Under the pieces are notes generated by a model. The model was given only the letters and a program-made list of their open reading frames with translations, was not told where the DNA came from and ran no database searches. Below are positions 37,410 to 48,500 of a stretch of 64,000 bases of DNA, in pieces. This stretch comes from Acanthornis magna (Eukaryota > Chordata > Aves > Passeriformes > Acanthizidae): assembly GCA_036785705.1 (NCBI GenBank), contig JAWUZG010000001.1, positions 1,054,001-1,118,000 on the forward strand. Reading direction: 5' to 3'. Numbering within the stretch: the first letter of the stretch is position 1; each line of letters begins with the position of its first letter. Position numbers and translations under genes: made by a program.

Positions 37410-37447
<38 letters not shown>
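37410..37447. repeat. Uninterrupted run of 38 T
   Basis: Thirty-eight consecutive T residues, the longest homopolymer in the window. No LINE or SINE body was recognised next to it, so its origin is unknown. Length may vary between individuals or reflect sequencing error. Confidence 0.9.
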
Positions 37448-37450
<3 letters not shown>

Positions 37451-37901
37451 GTCTAAACCAAGAGCAGCTCAGTGAGTTTCACTGCCTGAAGAAAACACCA
37501 GAGGGACTGGAACAGTAAGGAATCTTCCCTGATAACAGCCCATCTCAGAATTAGGGGCCATGAAGTTTGTCTTTCTCCCTCTGGAACCTTCCATTATTTA
37601 TTTTGATGTTATGGCTTTTGGGGGTCTGTTCACTGTCTAGATTTTAAAGCCAGGGAGTTATCACTTGATTGGAAAATTCAGACTGGTCAAATCTACGCCT
37701 ACTCTGATTTTTGTTTGTTTCTTTGGTTGGGTTTTGTTCTCTGCTCTTCGCAAAAAATTTGTCCAGTGGAGGGAAGATCTTTCTCAGAAGGAAGAAAATG
37801 CATGTTTGGCACTTGGAAACTTGAAAACTGCTGCTTTCTGCAAATAATGTTCCAGGCAATGTTTGGGAGCTATGGAAAAGGCTTTCACTGACTCTAATAA
37901 A
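37448..37901. other. Gene-free unique sequence
   Basis: Nothing recognisable between the T run and the short CR1 relic. Confidence 0.45.
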
Positions 37902-37953
37902 GAATCACAAAATCATTAATCATTGGAAAATACCTCCAACATTGAGTCCAAAC
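37902..37953 (-). mobile_element. Short, decayed CR1 3' terminus
   Basis: The plus strand reads AATCACAAAATCATTAATCA, then TTGGAAAATACCTCCAACAT and GAGTCCAAAC, an altered copy of the inverted last ~50 bp of the second CR1 3'-end type (AATCACAGAATCATTAAGGT...). Homology beyond 37953 is unclear. Confidence 0.6.
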
Positions 37954-40221
37954 ATTTCTTCACAACTTACAAGACAGTGGTTTCTTTAACATCACTGCTT
38001 CTGAGCATGATCTTTTTCTTCATTTCACATCCACTACAAAGTCCTTCACATCAAAATCAGGATAAATCAGTTTCTAGAACATCCTCCATGAACCTTCATT
38101 CCTCATGGAGTTCTTGTGGCCTTTGGATATGACAATTGCTGTGATGCAGAGGTCACCCTTAGTCCTTCCAGTGCTGCCTGAGTAATTATTTAACTCTATC
38201 TCCATCCACACTGAGCTGCTTTGGGTCTCCATGGCAGCTCTACCTCCAGGAGACACAGACAGCGATTCCCAGGTATGCAAAGAAAACTTGGGGAGCTCCC
38301 AAGGGCAATTGCTCTGAAGAGAAAGATTTTGGGGCCACTCAAGTGAATAAACCTTTGTCCTGTTGGAAGCAGAAGGTCTTTGGGGCTGGGTACTTGCAGT
38401 TACATTTGAGGACTAGGTGGGCTCCATCGTGGAAGATGTTAGGGCACAAAGGATTTCCACCAGCCAGGCAGGGTGAGCTGGGAGTCTCCAGACAGATTTT
38501 TTTCAGCATTTTAGCAGAACTAAAAGCCCCCAAGGCCACAGGGATGTTCTTCAAGAGCCAGGCCTGTGCAGTCCATAGGGCAGGTGTCTCCAGTGGGACA
38601 TAAACACATCTTTGTCTGCAGCGAGGCTTGGCCTACCCAGAAAAAGTCACTGGCAGCAGCTTGTAATTGGCTGTTAAATAATAATCATCTATACAGAGAA
38701 AACAAGTTTACATATTTTTTCTTCTGCTTATTAGCAAGCATTCCCAGTCATGTGCTGGAAAATAGGCAGGGATCTAGTTCAGGCATCCTGTTAAAATGAT
38801 GTCAGCCATGAGGTTTTTAACATTTTCTCTTCAGGGACCCATAAATATTCAGTGTTCTTGTCCTGAAGGGCAGTTATTTCAGGCTTAAGGGCATCTTGAA
38901 ATCCTTAAAATCTGAAGTCCACCAAAAGTATTGGTGAACTTTGTTGCTTCCAGACTCGTGGAGAAAGGCAGGTGTTAAAAGTGCAAGGTCCCCATTGCAG
39001 CAAACTGTGTTCCAAACTTAACAAGGCAAGCACAAAGTGAAAGCAGTAACAAAGAAATACATTTCATGGTCACATTTGGGCTGTGATTACAGGAACATCT
39101 GAGCTACCATGAAAAGGCAGGATCTGTCACACACTTACTCCTCATTTCCTCTTTCCTGCTGCCAGTTCTTCTGTCCTTCTCTCCTGCTCTGCCTCCCCTT
39201 TGTATTGAAGCTGTTGCTTAGCAGAGTGCTCTGGTCCTGCTTACCTTGGTGAACCGTATGGAAAACAGTTCATTATCCCTTTCTTTTTGGAAGGAGGGAT
39301 GGAGGGGAAGGTTTGGTTTTTGTCAGGTCAGGGAGTTGTGCTGGCACTCAGCATCATCCAATGAGTTGGTAAAATATATACAATATCAGTCTGTGACCAG
39401 TGATGGAAAAAGAGAAAAATCTGGGGGTGTGAAATGGGAAATTAGATCAATGTACTTTGCCCTGTGCAATTTTAACTTCTGATTTGTGGACTTCTTCCCC
39501 TGAAAGTGTATTTACTTCTGTGAGGGTACCTTGACTTGCACATGGCGAAGCCTTGAACAAAAGGTGAGATTTGCCTTTTCCATCTGCAGGATCTGATTAG
39601 AAAAAGCAGTTGCCCTCAGAGCAGTAATTGGAACAAATCTCCATGGAGAAGGTAACAGAGCCCTCAGCAAAAGGACAGCAATTAGTCTCTGATCTTCCTT
39701 TGCTTTAGGATGAGGTCACTAATGAGCACCGATGAAGATATGGACAATGCCATCCTTCTGTGGAAAAATGACTTGTCCTGATTTGATGTTTCATACCAAC
39801 CAAAAAAAGATGCATCCATTTTTTGTTTGTTTTGGGGGTTTTGTGTGTGTGCTTAGTTGTATGGGTGTGTGTGTCAGGGGGGTTGTTTGCTTTTGTTTGG
39901 GTTTTTTTGAGTTTGTTTTTGTCAATAAAGTTGTTTCAGAGTTTGGACTTTGGGCCTTGACTGCAAGGAGGAGTTTGCATCTGGATCTGAAAGGAAGCTG
40001 GAACCCATAAAGTTCCTCTGAGGGCACAGACCAAGAGACTTCCTAAACACAAACCCTTTAAAAGTGAACTGTTAATGCTGATTCTTCCCGCATTTTTTAA
40101 CCTCACATTTTTCTGTTTCTTTGCACGACATTAAGGAGCCATTCATAGTCCACAATGCCCCATGGAGTTACACATAGAATGCCCATTCTGGTAAACCAGG
40201 GAGACAAAGTTTTTATGCAAC
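37954..40221. other. Gene-free unique sequence with a G/T-rich patch
   Basis: No gene was recognised. Positions 39825-39925 are rich in G and T, with TGTGTGTG at two places and several T and G runs; this is simple sequence. Confidence 0.5.
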
Positions 40222-40255
40222 AAAGGAGAAATTCTCCTTTCACGTGAAAGGAGAA
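40222..40255. repeat. Perfect 24-bp palindrome centred on CACGTG, with a third arm
   Basis: AAAGGAGAA (40222-40230), its complement TTCTCCTTT (40232-40240), the E-box CACGTG (40241-40246) and AAAGGAGAA again (40247-40255). Positions 40232-40255 form a perfect 24-bp inverted repeat with no spacer. It can act as a symmetrical site for a bHLH dimer or extrude as a cruciform; no function is shown. Confidence 0.9.
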
Positions 40256-40554
40256 CTTGCTGGTTTCTCTGCAGAATGGGTCTGGATGCAAGCTCTCCCT
40301 TCATTCACATGTGCTGTACCCAGACAATCCTTCCTGGAGAATGGGGAGTAAATTGTGATCAGCCTGATACACCCTCTTTCCTCTCAGTCTGGATGCTCAA
40401 CAGGAGGAAAAGAACTGGCTTTAAAATTCAGCAGGTTGTTTCTCCATTTAAATTGGTGATTTGGATTCCGGTTTGGAGCATAAGGAAGCATAAATTATAA
40501 CACAAATGAGAATGTGGGAGACAGTGTAGGAAAATTCTGTATTAAAAAAAAAAA

Positions 40555-40587
40555 GCAGAGAGGGAACAACATTTGGGGAATAAAAAG
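40555..40587 (+). repeat. 33-bp dispersed direct repeat, copy 1
   Basis: Includes GGAACAACATTTGGGGAA. It matches 41423-41455 at 30 of 33 positions; the flanks do not match. Confidence 0.85.
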
Positions 40588-41422
40588 TAGGGCAGATTTT
40601 GAAATATTCTCAAAACCATTTAACACCATCTGTCAGGGGTTTGTGTTGCTAGGGATTTATCATCTCCTATCTACAAAATCCTCTGGCTAGTGAAAACAAA
40701 TTTGGGAAAAGATGATTAAACTTCTCCCACCCTTGGATTGCCACCCCCACACTCACACCAACCGACTCATCTTCCGAACGGTGCTGCGAGGAGGCATCGT
40801 CTGAATCCATGAGCAACTCAATGGAATGACCAGCAATTTTTAGGAAATCCTAATTAATAGTTGAAAATAGCATCTCTTTTAACTTGCCACAGCATAGCTC
40901 GATTTTGCAGTGCCTACAAAACAACCCCTTCACAACCCAAGGGTCAACCAAGCTCTGAATGATAATGTCCCTGAGGCAGAGGATTGATTTACAGAGGGAA
41001 AACAAATGCACAAACCCAGAAGCACTGGATGCAGAAACCTCACAGGCAGCCCTCAGGGATTTGTTACTGCACATCCTGGAAGCATTTTGACCAGAACCTA
41101 CCTTGCATGTTTTTAAGGAGGTTGCCTTTTCAAAAAGCCAAACAGTCTGAAGTGCTGTTCTAGTTATATAATGATGACATCATGATTAAGTGACAGATAT
41201 TATAGATGGGTGTAAGGTTCCAGAATAACCTTCTTGACTAGAAATGGTTAAATGTATGCAAATTTCAATAACATTTTTACTTCAAATAAGCAATAGAATC
41301 AGTTCCTAATTGCTGTAACACTGCCTTTGGGGATGAACTAGAACATTATTTGCTTCCACTCAGTAGGTTTCCTTGCTCTCCTGTATGCCTCAGGATACAA
41401 CATGAGGTCTCCTTACAGAGGA

Positions 41423-41455
41423 GCAGAGGAGGAACAACATTTGGGGAATTAAAAG
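41423..41455 (+). repeat. 33-bp dispersed direct repeat, copy 2
   Basis: Same orientation as the copy at 40555, 868 bp downstream, with three substitutions. It may be a trace of a local duplication or of an unrecognised interspersed repeat. Confidence 0.85.
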
Positions 41456-44235
41456 CATTCTGCAGAATCCCGGCCATAACAAGCTGCAGGAGATGTAAAA
41501 CCCTCCAGGTCTTCTTTATCCACAGACGAGAATGTAGAGACAGCTACGCTAAATATCCCACAGGGCATTTCTGCAGAATAAAAGAGAAAAAGGTAATTTG
41601 TATTCTTGTAGGTTTCAATGCAATGGAAAATAATTAAAAATTAACTGGATGTTACCTTTGTGAAAAGCTTGTTTAAATAATCTAGTTTAAAAAAAAGGAA
41701 AAAAGGATTTCAATCATTTTTTACAGACTCCACCATTTAAGTTGTTCTAATAAACTAGTTATTTCAACTCCTCCTTAGGCACTTAGTAGCCTGCTATAAA
41801 TGTCTTAGGAATGAGCCTTTAGATTGAATGTTTTTCTTGATGTCTTTTTTCTTTTCTGAAAGCAAATTACAGACAACATGCAAATGCAATAATCAGAGAG
41901 GGTTTTTAAATAAAAGTGTGTGTGCTGAGACAATTAAATTGTAATTGTCTGATAACAGAGGCTCCAGAATGCCAACTGGATCCCAAGAAATGCAATGAAG
42001 AGCAATACAGACATTAATTATTCTATGTGTTGCGGAGCTGGGCCACCATTTGCCAAGGGCTGTAGGTTGGTCTGATTAAAATATGTAACGGGGGTCAGCT
42101 CCATGCTCTGTGGTGACATCAGTCCTTCCAGGGACTTGTTTTTAGGGAAGATAAGGCTAAATGGTTGGGTTGAGGAGAGCTCATAGGTAGGAAGGGTCCT
42201 AATTTGAGGAAACAGCGAGAATGGAAGTAGGAGACCAAAGAAAGTAGGAGCACACCACATGGTGGGAGAGGGCTCATCTAAGAAGAGATGGATGTGGGAG
42301 TAGGTTTCCATTTCTAGATGAATTAAAGACTCTGGGGATAAGTTTTTCTGAGGTTCTCCCCAGCTAATTTGGGTAAGACCTGTTCTCAGTACACGTGCAT
42401 GAGTGTACATCGATACTCCTGGAGAGACCAAGAGCTTGCCCTTGTGTCTTGTAGTGTGACCAACAGTGGTTTTCTGCCATTTGGAATCTGAATGTGTCAT
42501 TCTTGGCTCAGCCGAGATGCCATTTTGACACCAATCCAAAGGATGAAGTGGTGTGTGTTTGCTTGCCACGAGCCAGACACTCAATGGCTCAGTTTTCATT
42601 CATTCTGTCTCCAAAACAAAGTTGTGTGTGTATCTGCCAGATCTTCTTGCTTGGGTATTCCTGAAAAATGACAGCTTCAACACAGAAGCAATGTGGTCTT
42701 CGGTCATAGACAGAGCTACAGGAATGAGATATTTCCTTGTGATACTGATCTGGGGTCCACTCAAGGCAAAAAGAAAAGGACTCCAGTGCATTGTTGACTC
42801 AGGTGTGCAATTTTTGAGTGAATGCTCTTCATGGGACTGTAAAAGACCATAGCTTGGACTGGAGGAGGATTCAACATCCCTGTGCAGATGAAATAAAATT
42901 GAAACTTATCTAAAATCCAAAAAGTGAAGGTAGACGTTTTCCCTGATTTCAATGGCCTTACAGTAAAATCTCAGATTCTTTCTTGAGTTAAATGTCAACC
43001 AAAGCAGCCAAACATTCCCTGGTGTTTTTGAGCTGCAGAGTCAACAGCAGGCAGCAGACACCTGGATGGCTGCAGTCACCCAAAATATCCATCCCTTTCT
43101 CTTCATCCTGCAAATAGTTGGAGTGACATGGTAAAGAAAGAGGATTTCCTCATATGGGTTACCCTAGAACTGTATGTTCTGTGTGACCAGCCTGCAAAGT
43201 CAACGAGAGCCACCTCTACACACCCCCGAGCAGAATTCCTCCAAAAAATGAGGGTAAATGGAACAGCTTGTCTATCCCACTGTTTACAATTTGGAATGCT
43301 AATTCCTAGAATATCTGGATTTGCTGAACTATTACTAAGTGCTGGGCTCTGGGAAGCTGTGTAAACTCACAGGAAAATCACTAAGGATATCATTTTAATC
43401 CTTCTGGCTCTGATGGCTCAAACCCATTATCTCTAGAAGGGTTAGAATTTAACCTTGAGGTCAAAAGCCTGAAAGAGTCCTAACCAGATGGATAATGAAG
43501 AGGTAGACAGGTAAGTGACAAAATGGATATAAGCTTTTCTTTAATTTCAAATTGGGCTTTATGAGGAATGTGCACCTTAGCAACCCTTTACTCCCAGAAA
43601 GGGAAGGGTTTGAATGCTGGTTTTTAATAATTCATGCAGTGATTCTCACTGGATGCTGTGTGGGTAGAATTTGCTTTTCTTCCTCATAAAGCTTACATTC
43701 AATTGGGAGGAAAAGATCTAATATTTACATGTGTGAGGATTAACCAATGATAGTATTTGTGAGGTGAGAATTCTTACTATTGCCGCAGAAAGCGTTTTTC
43801 AAATGGGCTTGAGTTGAAGATTTGAAGCTTCCAACAGCTACGGGAACGCTGCGCTACTCAGACAAATGCTTTTCTCTGCGACTGCAAAGTAGCTCTGATT
43901 CATATCTGAGTCCATAACTGTGCTTGGAATATGCTCTTTAAATGGGGCTTTCAAGTCCCTCTGCTCACCTCACAGAGATCCACACTTCAGCGTTCCTCTG
44001 ACCCACTGTGGCAGTAACAAATCGTTTTCCACAGTCACTTAACGACAGCTCTCAGTATTGGGCCACTGGCAGACAGAGCAGCTGTGATGTCTGTAATTCA
44101 GAAGTAATGACATTTGTCCACTGAAAACTGGATCAATGCACTAAATCCTTTTCACTAAAAAATCAGAGGATTTCAGTTACTCTCCAGCTAGGCAGGAGCT
44201 GCTGGCTCCAATGGCACAGCATTAAATGTAGAGCA

Positions 44236-44417
44236 CAAAACACTCCCCAGAATTCTGTTTTCTATCCCATACACAAAATCTGCCTTCAGAAAAGGGGAAA
44301 TAAAATCATGAACAGAAAGGGACCCATCACAAGAAAAGAACTCTAAAATTTCCTTCTCATACAAAGCCAAACTTTTGTTTTCCTCTCTCTGAAGGATGTC
44401 CCATAGAAGAAATAACA
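44236..44417 (-). repeat. Inverted repeat, arm A
   Basis: The reverse complement starts TGTTATTTCTTCTAT (44403-44417) and matches 45411-45590 on the plus strand. The core of about 115 bp differs at only a handful of sites, mostly C/T transitions, and arm A has three extra bases near its start. Both arms happen to hold an open frame with REENKSL and EKEILEFFSCDGSL, but about seven of nine differences between the arms change the amino acid, which does not suggest selection on a protein. Confidence 0.9.
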
Positions 44418-45410
44418 ACTACTTATATGAAGATATGTAAAATGCAGAAACATGGACTTTCTCTTATATGGGTTTTTCATGGTTCAGTACTTTTTTGACA
44501 GCTTTGGTAGCTGAGGAATGGAAAAGTTTTGGGGAGAGGTCTCACCAGAACAGTTAAAAATTAGGAAAATATTTCATTTCAAGACTCAGAGTGTTGTTTC
44601 TGCTAAGGCCTGCTATATTGTTGTCGCTAAACCAGAAAAATTATGTCACTAAAAGCCAAATGGAGTTTCTCCTCAACAGAGTAAAGACAGTTGACAGGGA
44701 ATCCTAAACACACTGGATATTCTGAGGGTTGGTCGGTTTCAGGCACTACTCTGCGCAGTGTTTAGAGTAATAATTCCCATTATCCTTCTGCCTCACCGCT
44801 CCATGTTCACTAACACCTTTTTTAAAATACTTGCTCTGCAATTTACATAAACGCTGGCCACCCATTTTAAAATTATGAACGTGCCTTCCAAAGTCTGAAG
44901 CTCCACTCAACAAAGACATCCAGGACTTTGATGACAAGACAGAAACATCCCCACATGCAGTCCCTGTTGTTTCTACAGGAGCTGGATGAGGAATATCTCA
45001 GTGGATGTGACACAAAGTGAATTTCCCAGGGCATCTATAGTCCAGAAGGCATTTGAAGATGACTATCCCAATGCCAAACCATCATGGTAATCCTTGGATT
45101 TGCCTTCCTTCTACCCAACTGCATCATCCGTGGTAGAAATAGAACATCCTCACTGCATGGGGGAGATGACACTAACCTGCAAATGAACCCACTTGCCCAT
45201 AAAACCCTGATCTTTGTCTCTACAAAGGCAAACTTACCTTGAAATTAGAACAGAAACCAAGCCTGGCTGGTGACTCATTTTGCAGTGGGGACCTTTTGAA
45301 TCATTTCTCCCCACAACGTTCATTTCCTGTGCACTGAGAAAGAATTTGGAAGCCCAAATTCTTTCTGTGAACAGCAATGGTTTCAGTCTGAATCGAAGGT
45401 ATTTCTTCGA
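44418..45410. other. Spacer between inverted-repeat arms
   Basis: 993 bp of unique sequence without a recognisable gene or repeat. Confidence 0.5.
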
Positions 45411-45590
45411 TGTTATTTCTTCTATTTCTCCTTCAGAGAGAGGAAAACAAAAGTTTGGTTTTGCATGAGAAGGAAATTTTAGAGTTCTTTTCTTGTGATG
45501 GGTCCCTTTCTCTTCATGATTTTATTTCCCCTTTTCTGAAGGTAGACTTCATGTATGAGGTAGAAAACAGATACTGGGAGAGTTTGCAGA
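45411..45590 (+). repeat. Inverted repeat, arm B
   Basis: Begins TGTTATTTCTTCTAT and continues through CCTTCAGAGAGAGGAAAACA and GATGGGTCCCTTTCT; similarity fades after about 45585. The arms face each other head to head across the spacer, so a transcript spanning both could fold into a long hairpin. It may be two insertions of one unknown interspersed repeat or a local inverted duplication. Confidence 0.9.
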
Positions 45591-48500
45591 GGATCTGAGA
45601 ATTTCTGTGCCTATGCATTGTGTAAGCACCAAATCCTCACCCCAGAGCTGTGTGTGCAGAAAAAGGACACAGATATATCCCCAGCCTGCCTGGACTTCAG
45701 TCCTCTGTGTTGGGACCGTGAAGCATCTCCAGTCATTGGATCAGATGGACACAATCACATGTGTGTTGCATGTAAAGTGGCAGATGGAACTTGTATGGCA
45801 GACATTTTATTTCTTTTAGTGCATATGAGCCCTCCCAGAAACAGCTCTTTCCAGCAAGTCCTCCCATGTGGGAATTCTCAAAGTTTGAGCACTGATTTTC
45901 TATATGATCTGGTGCAGCATCATGTCTCGTGTCCCTAATCCACTTGTGCTTTGTTATTTACCCGATGTGTGCCTACACAGCCAACATAAGAGACTGATGT
46001 TAGCTGAGACCTGTAGGTAATCACCAGAACTTAATTAGGATGTATTTGCGTATTTAATTACTCAAGTTGAGACATTTATGTAAGATCAAGGCTTAGCGTT
46101 GTGCCCGCGGCCTTTATATTCACGGCATGGGTAGTAACAAACAGACAATACTCTTTGTCCAAGTTGTGAGGTTTCTGCCAATATTTGCCATCTGGGATGC
46201 ATTCCCTATCTTTGCTCTTGCTTTGTGTCTGAAGGAGCACCATCGAAACGGCAAGACACGTTGCAGTCACACATGCTTAATGTTTGTTACGTGGCTGGCT
46301 GATATTCGTACTCTGTGGAGAAACACTCGTAAAAATTGTCCTGAACAAAGGACAGCAGCAACAAAACTTTGCAGATGTGTTAATGAGATATCTGGGGCTG
46401 GGCAAAGAGTTAAAGTCATGTCATTTGAAGGCAGTGTTTTTAATGGATCCGTTCTGTGTGGATGCTGGCTGTGATTAATCTGTTTCCATAAGCACTTTAA
46501 AAGTTCAAATGATTCATTTTCTCCTACTGGAGCACAGTTGGATGATATCTGTGCAGTTGTGTCAAATCTCTGTGGGAAGTTTCTTAGGTTAAAACTCTCA
46601 GCTTCACATCGTTACCTGTCCTGCAGTCCCTGACAGTGCTCCAGCAGCTTCATGGAGACCAGGAATTTACTCTAAGACAGGCTGAAAATTATTTGGGTCT
46701 TCTTACAGGCCAAAATTTATATCTCTGTGAAAATCAGGTTGATTTCTGTTCTTTTTTCCTGTCTAGCAAGGTCCTTTCTCTCTTGGAACAGGCACAGGTA
46801 CAAGGGGGACACACCAAATCCCATTCCTCTTTCCAGCACTAAGGATGCATTGCCATCCTGCAAAAGTGCCAACAGCAAACAACACCATGGTCAAGAAGAA
46901 TCAGGTTCTCCTGGTCCAGGACATCAGCACTGCAGATGCCACTCAAATTTTGCATTCAGCCCTCAGCAGTGAAAAAGAATGATGTGAGTCAACCTCTCCC
47001 ACATAAAATTTTCCTACAGCAAATCACAACGAGTAATATTAAAGTCAAATAATAAGAATTCATTTTAATAGCATTGTAATGTCTCATTCCACCTGCAATT
47101 CTTCTGAAGTTTAAAGTGCGATTGTCCAACAAGTATTTTTTAAAGGAAATGTTATGTTGAAAGAAAAGCAAAAAATCTTTTTGTAGAAGACCTCATCAGA
47201 TTCCTTTTTGATTTAGATCATCCCCTGACAAATGAAATTCTGTGGAAGCTGGCAGCTCTCTCTGGTTCATGTACATTCTGTTTCTAACAAGACCAAACCT
47301 TTAAAACCTCCCACCCAGCGAGGTGAAGTGCCCAGGTAGATGGATGGTCCTCAGCGAAGCAGCAGTGCCCACGGGAGTGCTCCGGTTTGATACGCTTGTT
47401 AGAGCTGCCAGTAAGGCTTACTGAGACACAGATCCTGCCTCTGCCTTCTAACCCCACTCATTTTGTGCTAAACCCTCCTCTCCAGTTTCCAAATTCTTTC
47501 CTGAATACTGCTTATGAATCCTACAGTCAGAAATTAAGTGAAAGCCACAATGAACCCCTTGAAAGGCTCATGGCTTGAGTTCAGGTGTTATTTTTGAGGA
47601 TGTAGAGGTGGAGTGTGGAAAGGGCTGATCCCTATGCAGTCACCATTATTTCTGCCTTTTATATGGGTACCAAAAAAGACAGAAACAACATTTCCTGCCA
47701 CCCAGTCCTCACCCATGCTAGGTATGCTCCATCTTTTCAAAAGTCATCTCATAGCAACTGATGGTCTTCTTGCTGGCCTCGAGAAGCATTTCAGGAGCAA
47801 TTAAAGTGCTTGGGGATGTGTCTGGGGGAGAAGCTATTCCTCTGCCCTCTATTTAAATGAAACCGCTATTCATTCACTAACATTTCTAATTACCAGCACA
47901 ATAATTGAAGTACTGGAGTAATCTATTTGAGGAAGGGGAGCAGGGGGCAGGGTGATTTTATTAAAGAACGGCATGGAAAACTTGGTGCCAGTGACAGCTG
48001 AGCAAAGGTAATTCAGCTTGGAGGGTTGCAGGCAAAGATGAAGAGGAGACAAAGGAATGGTGCAGGCACAGCCAGGAAGTGGATGGAGATTTGAAATAAT
48101 TCTCTTTATTCCACAGCAGACATTTGGGGGTGATCTTAGCCCTTGAAGCCTCGGTGACACTGGGATATGTAACCCAATTGGGCTTGGTGGAAGATACCAC
48201 TTAATGAGAGGGTCTGGATGCTCTCAGGTATTGTGATCCTGTTGGCAGTGAGGTTTTAGGAGCTCTGGGTCAAGGGAAACTCCTGCTTTTGTCTCTCCAT
48301 TGTTGTGCTCCCCAGGTTCTAGACAGCCTGTCTGGACAGGTGTCTCTAGGGCCTCTTTCCAGGGCTCTTCTCATGACAGAAACAACAGCACAGACCATTG
48401 TTGGAGGTTTGGATGTATTCCCTTCCTGCCCCTCCCAGGTTTAGGCTCCTCACACCCTGCACAATCTTCTTCCAAGTCCCTGCTCATTCCAAGGCCTGGA

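Larger units (their letters stand above)
40256..44235. other. Gene-free unique sequence
   Basis: No recognised gene. A minus-strand open frame of 193 codons (42018-42599) has no domain. A 33-bp direct repeat lies at 40555 and 41423. Confidence 0.5.

Noticed and set aside
42018..42599. 193-codon minus-strand open frame
   Set aside because: No domain, no recognisable family, and a length near the expected chance maximum for the window.
44188..45598. Two similar short proteins from the inverted-repeat arms as a gene pair
   Set aside because: About seven of nine differences change the amino acid and the frames are short; the likeness comes from duplicated DNA, not protein selection.
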